This document shows, one piece after another, positions 1 through 8,162 of a stretch of DNA of 64,000 nucleotides (position 1 is its first letter; each line of letters begins with the position of its first letter). Source of the DNA: Rhodovulum sulfidophilum DSM 1374 (GTDB lineage: Bacteria; Pseudomonadota; Alphaproteobacteria; Rhodobacterales; Rhodobacteraceae); contig NZ_CP015418.1 of assembly GCF_001633165.1 (NCBI RefSeq), positions 3,596,001 to 3,660,000 of the forward strand, read 5' to 3'. Below the pieces are notes generated by a model. The model was not told the origin of the DNA and did no database searches. It saw only the letters and a list, made by a program, of their open reading frames with translations. A program made the position numbers and the translations under genes.

Positions 1-200
1 AGCGTTCGTCGATCATCACGCCCCGGCGCAGCGTCCAGCCACTGGCTTCCGTAACGTCATCATGGGACCAGAGAGGTTAAGAGAGGGTTACCGAAACAGC
101 GTCTCGGCCGAATCGGCCCCAGGCGCCGGAAAAATAAAAAGACGGACAGGGGATTACCGCCGAAACCGGAAACGACGCCAAGAAGCCGACCCCGAGGCGC
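1..200. other. Left edge, no supportable gene
   Basis: The 200 bases between the window edge and the end of nusB hold no ORF that looks genuine. On the minus strand a protein-like frame runs off the left edge through bases 58-1 (DDVTEASGWTLRRGV...), but it follows a TAA at 79-77 and has no ATG, GTG or TTG before the edge. The in-frame ATGs at 63 and 60 belong to a different frame that stops after 15 codons. It may be the 5' end of a neighbouring gene with an unusual start, but that cannot be decided from the bases present. Confidence 0.3.
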
Positions 201-674
201 TCAGAACGCCTCGGGCCGCGCCTCGCGGGCCATGTGATCGAGCACGGCATTCACGAATTTGGGCTCGCGCCCCTCGGGAAAGAATGCCTTGGCGACATCG
301 ACATATTCGGTGATCACCACCTTCGGCGGCGCCTTCGCCGCGACCATCTCGGCCCCGGCGGCGCGGAACAGCGCCCTCAACGTCGGGTCGATCCGGGCGA
401 TCGGCCATTTCGCCACCAGCGCACGGTCAGTCATCTGGTCGATTTTCGCCTGCCAACTGACCGCGCCTTCCAGCGTCGCGCGAAACAGCTCGACATCGCC
501 CTCGGCCAGTTCTTCGCCATCCTCGTAGCCGACCCCGAAGCGCCAGGTCTCGAATTCGCGCCGCACGGTATCGACGTTCTGGCCCGACTGCTCCATCTGG
601 AACAGCGCCTGCACCGCGTAAAGCCGGGCGGCGGACCGCATCTGGTTGCGGTTGGATTTGTGGGCCCCGGTCAT
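201..674 (-). CDS. nusB: Transcription antitermination factor NusB
   Basis: The 157-residue product is a full-length NusB. NusB binds boxA RNA with S10 (NusE) in rRNA antitermination complexes in the cytoplasm. The all-helical N-terminus with RSAARLYAVQALFQMEQSG and the C-terminal segment VVITEYVDVAKAFF...KFVNAVLDHMA are characteristic of the family. The start codon overlaps the ribH stop by 4 bases (671-674), so translation is coupled; the ribH-nusB pairing is widespread in proteobacteria. It is the last gene of the ribB-ribH-nusB run. Confidence 0.96.
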   Translation of the reverse strand: MTGAHKSNRNQMRSAARLYAVQALFQMEQSGQNVDTVRREFETWRFGVGYEDGEELAEGDVELFRATLEGAVSWQAKIDQMTDRALVAKWPIARIDPTLRALFRAAGAEMVAAKAPPKVVITEYVDVAKAFFPEGREPKFVNAVLDHMAREARPEAF

Positions 675-1210
675 GCGCGGTCGCTCCCCTCGGCGATCTG
701 GATCCCGCCCGAAGGCCGGAAGCCGACGCCCTTGGTCTCGCCGCTCCAGCGCCGGGCCAGCGCGATCAGATGCAGCGCCGCAGCGGCCGCACCGCCGCCC
801 TTGTCCATGTCGGCCGGATCGGCCCGGCGCAGCGCCTGGTCGCGGTCCTCGACCGTCAGGATGCCATTGCCGATCAGCGCGCCCTGCAGCCCCAAGAGCG
901 TCAGCCCGCGCGAGCTGTCATTGCAGACGGTCTCGTAATGGGTGGTCTCGCCCCGGATCACGCAGCCCAGCGCGACATAGCCGTCATAGTTCGACAGCCG
1001 GTGCGCCAGCGCGATGGCGCTGGGGATCTCGAGCGCGCCGGGCATCTCGACCAGCTCATGCGCGACACCGGCGGCATCGAGCGTCGCGACCGCCCCGGCG
1101 ATCAGCATGTCGGCAATGTCGCGGTAGAAGGGCGCGACGACGACCAGCAGCTTCGCAGGCCGGTCGAAGGCGGGCAGCTCCAGCGCGTGATGCGGATCCT
1201 GTTCGGCCAT
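671..1210 (-). CDS. ribH: 6,7-dimethyl-8-ribityllumazine synthase
   Basis: Lumazine synthase condenses 3,4-dihydroxy-2-butanone 4-phosphate with 5-amino-6-ribitylaminouracil, the penultimate step of riboflavin synthesis. The 179-residue protein shows MPGALEIP (about 56-63), the catalytic-histidine segment RGETTHYE (His91) and the glycine-rich KGGGAAAAAL helix (about 137-146). It is slightly longer than the usual 150-160 residues because of tails at both ends. It starts 3 bases after the ribB stop and overlaps nusB by 4 bases, so the three form one transcriptional unit. Confidence 0.96.
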   Translation of the reverse strand: MAEQDPHHALELPAFDRPAKLLVVVAPFYRDIADMLIAGAVATLDAAGVAHELVEMPGALEIPSAIALAHRLSNYDGYVALGCVIRGETTHYETVCNDSSRGLTLLGLQGALIGNGILTVEDRDQALRRADPADMDKGGGAAAAALHLIALARRWSGETKGVGFRPSGGIQIAEGSDRA

Positions 1211-1213
1211 GGC

Positions 1214-2332
1214 TCAGCCCTCCATTGCGATGCTGCGGGTGCCCTCGATCGAGAGCCCGTACGCGTCGAGCCCCACCACGCGGGGCAGCGGCGAATTGGT
1301 CAGAAGCACCAGCCGGTGCAGGCCGAGCGCGGCCAGGATCTGGGCACCCAGCCCGTATTGGCGCAGGGTCTGCGGCGAGGCCGCACCGTCGAGGACAAGC
1401 TTCATCGTGGTGTCGCGCAGCAGCACGACGACGCCCCGGCCCTCGGCCGCGATCATCTCCATCGCGGTGGCAAGCTCGCCCGCCGGATGCGGACCGAGGC
1501 CCAGCACGTCCTGCAGCGGGTCGAGCGCATGCATGCGCACCAGCACCGGCGCCTCGGTCGAGATGTCGCCCTTGGTCAGCACCACATGTTCGGCGCCCTG
1601 GGTCTCGTCGGTGAAGATCCGCATCACCCAGTCGCCGCCATGGGCCGAGGTGACATGGCGCACGTCGCGCTCGTTCACCAGATTGTCGTGACGGCGGCGA
1701 TAGGCGATCAGATCCGAGATGGTGCCGATCCGGAGATTGTGACGCTGGGCGAAGGCCACCAGATCGGGCAGCCGCGCCATGGTGCCATCCTCGTTCATGA
1801 TCTCGCAGATCACGCCCGCGGGGTTGAGCCCGGCCAGCCGCGACACATCGACGGCGGCCTCGGTATGGCCCGCGCGGACCAGGACGCCCCCGTCGCGGGC
1901 GCGCAGCGGGAAGATATGGCCCGGCGTCGCGATATCGGCCGCGCCCTTGCCCGCGTCGATGGCGACGGCCACGGTGCGGGCCCGGTCATGGGCGGAAATG
2001 CCGGTGGTCACGCCCTCGCGCGCCTCGATCGAGGTGGTGAAGGCGGTCTCGTGCCGCGAGGAATTCTGCGAGGCCATCAGCGGCAGGCCCAGCGCATCGA
2101 TCCGCTCGCCGGTCAGCGTCAGGCAGATCAGGCCCCGTCCATGGGTCGCCATGAAATTGATCGCCTCGGGCGTGGCCATCTGGGCCGGTATCACCAGATC
2201 GCCCTCGTTCTCGCGATCCTCGTGATCGACCAGGATGAACATGCGCCCGTTGCGCGCATCCTCGATGATTTCCTCGATCGGGGAAATCGCGTCCTGATAA
2301 TTTGGCTCGCCGATATCGTGCATGTCGTCCAC
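1214..2332 (-). CDS. ribB: 3,4-dihydroxy-2-butanone 4-phosphate synthase with degenerate GTP cyclohydrolase II domain
   Basis: The 372-residue protein has an N-terminal DHBP synthase domain (about 15-215). It carries the acidic metal/substrate motif DHEDRENEGDLV at 36-47, GRGLICL, and SRHETAFTT...GVTTGISAHDRA, and converts ribulose 5-phosphate to the four-carbon riboflavin precursor. From about residue 225 it continues into a GTP cyclohydrolase II-like domain, as in RibBA. The zinc-binding cysteines of that domain (normally C, then GD...S.RC.C) are absent and the segment reads HALDPLQDVLG. The second domain is therefore probably not a cyclohydrolase, matching the RibB-X type seen in many alphaproteobacteria. 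Another ribA should exist elsewhere in the genome. Confidence 0.93.
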   Translation of the reverse strand: MDDMHDIGEPNYQDAISPIEEIIEDARNGRMFILVDHEDRENEGDLVIPAQMATPEAINFMATHGRGLICLTLTGERIDALGLPLMASQNSSRHETAFTTSIEAREGVTTGISAHDRARTVAVAIDAGKGAADIATPGHIFPLRARDGGVLVRAGHTEAAVDVSRLAGLNPAGVICEIMNEDGTMARLPDLVAFAQRHNLRIGTISDLIAYRRRHDNLVNERDVRHVTSAHGGDWVMRIFTDETQGAEHVVLTKGDISTEAPVLVRMHALDPLQDVLGLGPHPAGELATAMEMIAAEGRGVVVLLRDTTMKLVLDGAASPQTLRQYGLGAQILAALGLHRLVLLTNSPLPRVVGLDAYGLSIEGTRSIAMEG

Positions 2333-2502
2333 CTGTTCCGAGGCCCGCCTATTAGCGCGCTCGGGAAAGATTGGAAAGAACCCGCAGTGCCGGTTCGTCC
2401 GAAATCGCGGACCGCCCCCGCCAGGAAGCCCCGCCCGGCCCGATCATCCCGGCCCGTTCACCGGCCCCGGGTCATGTCCGTCGGCCGGGAGCCACACCGG
2501 GC

Positions 2503-3108
2503 TCAGGCCGCGTCATACTCCCTGAGCCGCGCGACATAGCGTGCCATCGTATCGATCTCGAGGTTGATCCGGTCGCCGACCCGCACCAGCCCCCAGGTGG
2601 TGGCCTCCTTGGTATGCGGGATGAAGTTTATCCCGAAGCGCGGACCATCGACCTCGTTCACGGTCAACGAGGTGCCGTTCAGCGCGACCGAGCCCTTGGG
2701 CGCGATGAAACGCGCCAGCGCCTCGGGCGCCTCGAAGGTCATCCGGGTGCTGTCGCCCTCCTCGGCCATGGCCACGATCTCGGCCACCCCGTCGACATGG
2801 CCCGAGACGATATGACCGCCAAGCTCGTCGCCCACCTTGAGCGCGCGTTCTAGATTGATCCGCCCCCACTCGGCCCAGCCCGCGATATTGGTCTTCGAGA
2901 CGGTCTCGGCCGAGATCGAGACGTCGAACCAGGCGCCATCCCCGGACGTGCCGCGGTCGGTCACGGTCAGGCAGACGCCATTGCAGGCGATCGAGGCGCC
3001 GATATCGATGCTTTCGGCGGCATAGGCGCAGCCGATCCGGGCGGTCAGATCGCCCTTCATCGTCAGCGCGCGAACGGTTCCGATATCGGTGATGATGCCG
3101 GTGAACAT
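2503..3108 (-). CDS. ribE: Riboflavin synthase alpha subunit
   Basis: Riboflavin synthase dismutates two lumazine molecules to riboflavin and the ribitylaminouracil precursor. The 201-residue product starts with the canonical MFTGI(I) of the first lumazine-binding domain, and the second domain carries LGGHIVSGHVDG. The frame is open much further upstream, but the ATG at 3108 gives the family N-terminus and has AAGGAG 7-8 bases upstream, so that start was chosen. It lies 170 bases upstream of ribB and is co-oriented with ribB, ribH and nusB. Confidence 0.96.
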   Translation of the reverse strand: MFTGIITDIGTVRALTMKGDLTARIGCAYAAESIDIGASIACNGVCLTVTDRGTSGDGAWFDVSISAETVSKTNIAGWAEWGRINLERALKVGDELGGHIVSGHVDGVAEIVAMAEEGDSTRMTFEAPEALARFIAPKGSVALNGTSLTVNEVDGPRFGINFIPHTKEATTWGLVRVGDRINLEIDTMARYVARLREYDAA

Positions 3109-3557
3109 GGTCGGGCTCCTTGCGGCACGGGTTCGGATCCGACCTACCGCCTGCAGCCGCGCGGAGCAAGCGGCACACGTCAAACAGGCAACACCCCGCG
3201 CCTTGACGATGCCGCCGCAACCGCCCCATGCCGCGACCGCGCCGGTTTGCGATGCGGTTTCCACGGCGGCGGCGGCCCGCCCCGTCCGGGCAGCATACGA
3301 CCCTGCCCTGCCGGATTTCGCGGAACGTCCCCTGCCTTCGGCCCAGCCCCGTGCGCCAGATTGTTGCAGCCTGCCAACGGTCTTCTGTCCCACAAGGCCG
3401 CGCCAAAACCGAAGATCCGGCGTAGGCGCCACGGCAACACCTCCGGGCGATCAGTCGCGCATGACACTCGCCCGAGTGGTTTTTCGCACCGGCTTTGTCT
3501 AGCCTCCGCTGGAAGTGCGCATGTCAATCGCCAGAGGCAAGAACAAGGGACAGCTAC
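3109..3557. other. Intergenic region, ribE to polysaccharide export gene
   Basis: About 450 bases lie between the divergent ribE and the export lipoprotein. Open frames occur on both strands but none has a convincing start or composition. Promoters for both genes must lie here, though no clear -35/-10 pair stands out in this GC-rich sequence. No FMN riboswitch core was recognised. Confidence 0.5.
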
Positions 3558-4691
3558 GTGAAGACGCTACTAGCCCGCGGGGCACGCGCCCTCGTTCTTT
3601 TCGGAATGCTCGCCGCAACGGCCGCCTGCGGCCTGCCGCGCCCAGGGCCGAGCAAGCCCGAAATCTTCGACGGATCGAGCCTGCGCGACGGCGACGCCTT
3701 CATCGTCGAGGTGAATGACCGGGTGAACCGGACAACCGCCGTGGTGCCAGAGAGCGGCTTTCCCCCCGCCTTCCTCAATGCCGCCCCGATCGGCTCGGAC
3801 ACGATCCGCGCGGGCGACACGCTGGGCCTGACCGTGTTCGAGAATGTCGATGACGGGCTGCTCGCGCCAAGTGAAAGCAATGCCGCGACGCTGACCCAGC
3901 TGCAGGTCGACAGCACGGGCTTCATCTTCATCCCCTATGCCGGGCGCATCCGGGCCGCGGGCAGCACGCCCGAGGGCTTGCGCAAGAAGATCACCGAAAA
4001 GCTCGACGTCCAGACCCCCGACCCGCAGGTGATGGTGACGCGGCTGGCCGGCGACGGCGCCACGGTCGCGGTCTCGGGCGGCGTCGGCAAGCAGGGCGTG
4101 TTCCCGATCGAACGGCCGAACCGGACGCTCTCGGGCATGCTGGCCACCGCCGGCGGCATCGTGATCCCGCCCGAGATCGCCCGGATCACCGTGATCCGGG
4201 GCAAGACCCGCGGCCAGATATGGTTCGAGGATCTCTATGACGACCCGACGCTCGACATCGCACTGCGCAATGGCGACCGCATCCTCATCGAGGAGGATAC
4301 CCGCGACTTTACCGCGCTCGGCGCGACCGGCAGGCAGCGCAACGTGCGTTTCATCACCCAGAGCATGTCGGCGGTCGAGGCACTGGCCCAGGTCGGCGGC
4401 CTCAACTCGGCCCTGGCCGACCCGACCGGTATCTTCGTGCTGCGCAACGAACCCGAGGAGATCGCCCGCCAGGTGCTGGGCCGCGACGATCTGACCGGCG
4501 AACAGCGCGTCGCCTATGTGCTGAACCTGACCGAACCCGCGGGGCTGTTCCTTGCCCGCGACTTCGCGATCCGCGACGGCGACACCGTCTATGTCACCGA
4601 GGCGCCCTATGTCCGCTGGGTCAAGCTGCTGAGCGTGATCACCGGCACCGCAGGCGCCGCCCGCAACGTCTCGGCCTCGGTCGACAACTGA
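3558..4691 (+). CDS. Outer-membrane polysaccharide export lipoprotein (Wza/KpsD-like)
   Basis: The 377-residue product is a periplasmic/outer-membrane polysaccharide export protein of the Wza family (Poly_export plus SLBB repeats). It starts at a GTG (3558) preceded by AAGGGACAG. An N-terminal signal of about 24 residues ends in AATAAC, giving a lipoprotein-type Cys although the -3 residue is Thr. The export domain includes RAGDTLGLTVFENVDD and VDSTGFIFIPYAGRI; SLBB-like repeats follow (VAVSGGV..QGVFPI, and VRFITQSMSAVEAL). No other capsule or exopolysaccharide genes flank it, so its export partners must be encoded elsewhere. It sits as an insertion between two parts of the riboflavin cluster. 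Confidence 0.87.
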   Translation: MKTLLARGARALVLFGMLAATAACGLPRPGPSKPEIFDGSSLRDGDAFIVEVNDRVNRTTAVVPESGFPPAFLNAAPIGSDTIRAGDTLGLTVFENVDDGLLAPSESNAATLTQLQVDSTGFIFIPYAGRIRAAGSTPEGLRKKITEKLDVQTPDPQVMVTRLAGDGATVAVSGGVGKQGVFPIERPNRTLSGMLATAGGIVIPPEIARITVIRGKTRGQIWFEDLYDDPTLDIALRNGDRILIEEDTRDFTALGATGRQRNVRFITQSMSAVEALAQVGGLNSALADPTGIFVLRNEPEEIARQVLGRDDLTGEQRVAYVLNLTEPAGLFLARDFAIRDGDTVYVTEAPYVRWVKLLSVITGTAGAARNVSASVDN

Positions 4692-4751
4692 GGTCGCGGC
4701 CATCGGCCGCGCGTTCGCCAAGCGGACATTTCCGTCGGAAAGAAGATTCGC

Positions 4752-5852
4752 TCAGCCCCGGCTCCAGACATGGAGCAGATCGGGGCCGAGCGGGCGGGTC
4801 TCGGTCAGCGCAAAGCGCGGCGCCTCGGCCAGATGCGCAAGCTCCAGCGGCCCGATCGACGGCCGCCCTTCCGCGCCCAGCGCAAGCCCGGCGGTAAACC
4901 CGATCAGCTCGTCGACAAACCCGGCCCCGAGCAGCGCCGCGGCAAGACTGCCGCCGCCCTCGCAGAACACCCGGGTCAGCCCCGCCGCACCGAGCGCCGA
5001 CAGCAGCGCCGCCGGATCGAGCCCCCCTCCGGCACCGGTCGCGACCTCGATCAGGCGGGCGCCGCGTGCCTGCCAGGCAGACCGGCGCGCCGGATCGGCA
5101 CCGGCCCCGTGACAAAGCCAGAGCGGGGCGTCCCCGACGCTGGCCGCCAGCGCGCCGGTTTCGGGCAGATCGAGCCCGGACGCGCAAATCACCCGGACCG
5201 GTTGATGCGCGATACCGAGCCCGCGCACGGTCAGCACCGGGTCGTCGGCACGCGCCGTGCCGCCGCCCACCATCACCGCGTCATGGGCGGCGCGCAGCGC
5301 ATGGACATGGCGCCGCGCTGCGGGCCCGGTGATCCAGCGGCTTTCGCCCGAGGCGGTGGCGATCCGGCCGTCGAAGGAAGTTGCAAGCTTGAGCGTGACC
5401 ATCGGTCGCCCGGTGCAGCGGTTGAGCAGGAAGCCGCGATGATCGCGCGTCGCGGCCCCGGCCAGAACCCCGGTCTCGACCGCGATCCCGGCCCCGCGCA
5501 GCAAGGCATGGCCACGGCCCGCGACCCGCGGATCGGGATCTTCGAGCGCGGTCACGACCCGCGCGACGCCCGCCGCGATCAGCGCCTCGGCGCAGGGTGG
5601 CGTCTTGCCGTGATGAGAGCAGGGTTCGAGCGTCACATAGGCGGTGGCATCCCGGGCCTGCCCGCCTGCCTGGGCCAGCGCCTGCGGCTCGGCATGGGGC
5701 CGTCCGCCCGGCGCGGTCCAGCCCCGCCCGACGATCCGGCCCTCGCGCACCAGCACGCAACCGACCGCGGGGTTTGGCCATGTCCGCCCCTTGCCGCGCG
5801 CGCCAAGCGCGAGCGCCAGCGCCATGAACCGGGCATCGGCCTCGGCGCTCAC
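4752..5852 (-). CDS. ribD: Bifunctional riboflavin deaminase/reductase RibD
   Basis: RibD carries out the second and third steps of riboflavin synthesis, pyrimidine deamination and then NADPH-dependent side-chain reduction. The 366-residue protein has the zinc deaminase motif HAEPQAL (His53, Glu55) and [11 protein letters not shown] (Cys78, Cys87). The C-terminal reductase domain begins near residue 145 ([17 protein letters not shown]) and includes [14 protein letters not shown]. The start overlaps the nrdR stop by 4 bases, as in the common nrdR-ribD arrangement. It converges on the export gene with a 60-base gap. Confidence 0.96.
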   Translation of the reverse strand: MSAEADARFMALALALGARGKGRTWPNPAVGCVLVREGRIVGRGWTAPGGRPHAEPQALAQAGGQARDATAYVTLEPCSHHGKTPPCAEALIAAGVARVVTALEDPDPRVAGRGHALLRGAGIAVETGVLAGAATRDHRGFLLNRCTGRPMVTLKLATSFDGRIATASGESRWITGPAARRHVHALRAAHDAVMVGGGTARADDPVLTVRGLGIAHQPVRVICASGLDLPETGALAASVGDAPLWLCHGAGADPARRSAWQARGARLIEVATGAGGGLDPAALLSALGAAGLTRVFCEGGGSLAAALLGAGFVDELIGFTAGLALGAEGRPSIGPLELAHLAEAPRFALTETRPLGPDLLHVWSRG

Positions 5853-6316
5853 TCGTCCGGTGCGGCGGATGGCCTCAGTTCGCTCACGAACTTGTCGAAA
5901 TCGCCGGCTTCCTGGAAGTTCTTGTAGACGCTGGCGAAGCGCACATAGGCCACGGTGTCGATCCGGGCCAGCGCCTCCATCACGATCTCGCCGATCACCT
6001 TCGAGACGATGTCGGTCTCGCCCATGCTTTCAAGCCGGCGCACGATGCCCGACACCATCTGGTCGACGCGATCCGGGTCGACCGGGCGTTTCTGAAGCGC
6101 GATGCGGATCGAGCGTTCCAGCTTGTCGCGGTCGAAATCCTCGCGGCGACCGCTGGACTTGATGACCACGAGATCGCGCAGCTGCACGCGTTCATAGGTG
6201 GTGAAGCGCCCGCCGCAAGCCGGGCAGAAACGGCGGCGCCGGATCGCGACATGATCCTCGGCGGGCCGGGAATCCTTCACCTGAGTGTCGATATTTCCGC
6301 AGAACGGGCAGCGCAT
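5849..6316 (-). CDS. nrdR: Transcriptional repressor NrdR
   Basis: NrdR represses ribonucleotide reductase genes according to the nucleotide (ATP/dATP) bound in its ATP-cone. The ATG at 6316 gives the family N-terminus MRCPFCG; the upstream in-frame GTG at 6334 adds six non-conserved residues and was rejected. Zinc-ribbon cysteines are at 3, 6, 31 and 34 and the ATP-cone spans about 49-139. The length of 155 residues is typical. It overlaps ribD by 4 bases. Confidence 0.96.
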   Translation of the reverse strand: MRCPFCGNIDTQVKDSRPAEDHVAIRRRRFCPACGGRFTTYERVQLRDLVVIKSSGRREDFDRDKLERSIRIALQKRPVDPDRVDQMVSGIVRRLESMGETDIVSKVIGEIVMEALARIDTVAYVRFASVYKNFQEAGDFDKFVSELRPSAAPDE

Positions 6317-6437
6317 GAGCTCTCTCTCGGGCACGACGTAAACTTATCCACAGGCACTATAGGGGAGCCGCTAGAGTTTGGGTAGAGGCCAATTCACGCC
6401 CTATATCTTGAGAGCACCGGTCGCGGCCCGGGGCAGG

Positions 6438-6686
6438 CTAGAGAACGCGAAACAGCTTGTCGCGCGCCGTCTGCCCGCGCACCAGTTCCAGCCGCGACTT
6501 CGGAACGCCCACCGCCTTCGACAAGAGTTTCGTCACCGCCGCATTGGCCTTGCCGTCCTCGGGCACCACGGTGACATAGACCCGGATCTGGCCCCCTTCG
6601 GCAACGATCCGGGCGCGCGAGGCCTTCGGTGTCACCCGTACCGCGATTTCGGTGCCGGGCACCGCCAGATGGGTCAGATCGGTCAT
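6438..6686 (-). CDS. DUF167 family protein (YggU-like)
   Basis: An 82-residue protein of the UPF0235/DUF167 family, small cytoplasmic proteins of unknown biochemical role. Diagnostic segments are VRVTPKASR and PEDGKANAAVTKLLSKAVGVPKSRLELVRG...K. The frame is open upstream, but the ATG at 6686 gives the family N-terminus. It lies divergent from the nitroreductase gene with 96 bases between the start codons. Confidence 0.88.
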   Translation of the reverse strand: MTDLTHLAVPGTEIAVRVTPKASRARIVAEGGQIRVYVTVVPEDGKANAAVTKLLSKAVGVPKSRLELVRGQTARDKLFRVL

Positions 6687-6782
6687 GCCGCCTTGCTGCC
6701 GCGACCGCCCGCGGCCGTCAAGCCGGACTTGACCCCCCTGCCCGCACCGCCGACATAAAGAGCGCAAAGAAGGAGCTGGCCC

Positions 6783-7361
6783 ATGCCCGACCCCCGCCCC
6801 GAGGTTCTCGATTTCCTGCTGACCCGCCGCTCGCGCCCGGCCAAGACGCTGGCCGCCCCGGCGCCGGACCGCGAGATGCTGACCCGGATCCTGACCGCCG
6901 CGGCGCGCAGCCCCGATCACGGCAAGCTGGAACCCTGGCGCTTCATCGTGCTGGAAAAGCCCGCGCTGACGCGGCTTGCAGAGCTGGTCCGCGCGCAGGG
7001 CCCGGCGCTGGGCCAGCCGCCCGAAGCGGTCGAGAAGGCGGCCTCGGCCTATGCGAACAGCCCGCTCGCCGTGGTGGTGGTGGCCTCGCCGAAAGCCTCG
7101 CCCAAGGTGCCCGAAATCGAACAGCTGCTGTCGGCGGGCGCGGTCTGCCTCGGGCTTCTGAACGCGGCCTCGGCCGCGGGCTGGGGCGCCAACTGGCTGA
7201 CCGGCTGGCCCGCGCATGAGCGCGCCGTGCTGCCCGAGGCGCTGGGGCTAAGAGAGGCCGAGACCATCGCGGCCATCATCCATATCGGCACCGAGACCGT
7301 GGCACCGCCGGAGCGGCCGCGCCCCGACATCGCCGCGATCACGGAATGGGTGGCCGAATGA
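6783..7361 (+). CDS. Nitroreductase family protein (YdjA-like)
   Basis: A 192-residue FMN-dependent nitroreductase-fold protein. The N-terminal TRRSRPAKTL and RSPDHGKLEPWRFIVL segments resemble the phosphate/FMN-binding regions of the YdjA subgroup. GWGANWLTGWP and the C-terminal IHIGT match the same subgroup. The physiological substrate cannot be deduced. The ATG follows AAGGAG with good spacing. Its stop overlaps the start of the next gene by 4 bases (7358-7361), so the two are cotranscribed. Confidence 0.9.
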   Translation: MPDPRPEVLDFLLTRRSRPAKTLAAPAPDREMLTRILTAAARSPDHGKLEPWRFIVLEKPALTRLAELVRAQGPALGQPPEAVEKAASAYANSPLAVVVVASPKASPKVPEIEQLLSAGAVCLGLLNAASAAGWGANWLTGWPAHERAVLPEALGLREAETIAAIIHIGTETVAPPERPRPDIAAITEWVAE

Positions 7362-8062
7362 TCCTCACCGCCTTTCTCAAGACGCTCGGCCAGATCGGCG
7401 ACCGGGCCTTCCGCCGGGTGCTGCTGCTTGGCATCGGGCTGTCCGTCCTGCTGCTGGCCGCGATCTATGCGGTGATCTTCTTCCTGATCGGCTGGCTCGT
7501 GCCCGACACCTTGACCCTGCCCTGGATCGGCGAGATCCATTGGGTCGACAATATCCTGTCCGGCGCCTCCTTCCTGCTGATGATCGTGATGTCGGTCTTT
7601 CTGATGGTGCCGGTGGCCTCGGCCTTTACCGGCATCTTTCTCGACGACGTCGCCGAGGCGGTCGAGGCGCGCCACTATCCCGACCTGCCGCCCGCAACGC
7701 CGATCCCGCTCCTCGACCAGATCCGCGACAGCATCGGTTTTCTCGGCGTCGTGCTGGGGGTCAACCTGGTGGCGCTGGTGCTTTACTTCTTCGTCGGACC
7801 GGTCGCGCCCTTCCTGTTCTGGGCGGTGAACGGCTTCCTGCTCGGGCGCGAATATTTCCAGATGGCGGCGATGCGACGGCTCGGGCGCCAGGGCGCGCGC
7901 GATCTGCGTCGCCGGCATGGTGCGACGATCTTTCTCGCCGGCCTGCTGATGGCGGTGCCGCTGAGCTTGCCGCTGGTCAACCTGGTGATCCCGATCCTCG
8001 GCGCGGCGGTCTTCACCCATCTGGTGAACCGGCTGATCGAAGCCCGCCGCGCCCCGGCCTGA
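7358..8062 (+). CDS. EI24/CysZ-like integral membrane protein
   Basis: A 234-residue polytopic membrane protein of the EI24 domain family (Pfam EI24, which includes CysZ). About four to five hydrophobic segments are visible, near residues 24-47, 64-84, 128-160 and 188-215. Family-like features are GLSVLLLAAIYAVI near the start and the central NGFLLGREYFQMAAMRRL. CysZ is a sulfate permease in enterics, but nothing nearby supports a sulfur role here. Translation is coupled to the nitroreductase through an ATGA overlap. Confidence 0.82.
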   Translation: MILTAFLKTLGQIGDRAFRRVLLLGIGLSVLLLAAIYAVIFFLIGWLVPDTLTLPWIGEIHWVDNILSGASFLLMIVMSVFLMVPVASAFTGIFLDDVAEAVEARHYPDLPPATPIPLLDQIRDSIGFLGVVLGVNLVALVLYFFVGPVAPFLFWAVNGFLLGREYFQMAAMRRLGRQGARDLRRRHGATIFLAGLLMAVPLSLPLVNLVIPILGAAVFTHLVNRLIEARRAPA

Positions 8063-8108
8063 CCGGCGGCAGACGGGGCCGGCCCCGCCCCGGTCCCGGC
8101 AATGGCCG

Positions 8109-8162
8109 TTGCGACGCGCCCCGGTGATTGGTAATGCCGTCTTACCAAAGCGAGAGAACGCC
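8109..8162 (+). promoter_or_regulatory. Putative lldD promoter and palindromic operator
   Basis: A perfect inverted repeat, TTGGTAA (8128-8134) and TTACCAA (8142-8148), is separated by 7 bases and ends 14 bases before the lldD ATG. A plausible promoter is TTGCGA (8109-8114), a 17-base spacer and TAATGC (8132-8137), so the palindrome overlaps the -10 element and the expected start site. That geometry fits repression. GntR/FCD regulators of lactate and pyruvate genes (LldR, PdhR) bind related TTGGT...ACCAA sites, but no such regulator is in the window. Confidence 0.6.

Noticed and set aside
1..63. Protein-like minus-strand frame at the left edge
   Set aside because: It has no usable start codon before a TAA at 79-77, and too few bases remain to identify a family.
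3109..3557. Possible FMN riboswitch near the riboflavin genes
   Set aside because: None of the conserved RFN core segments was found upstream of ribE, ribB or ribD.
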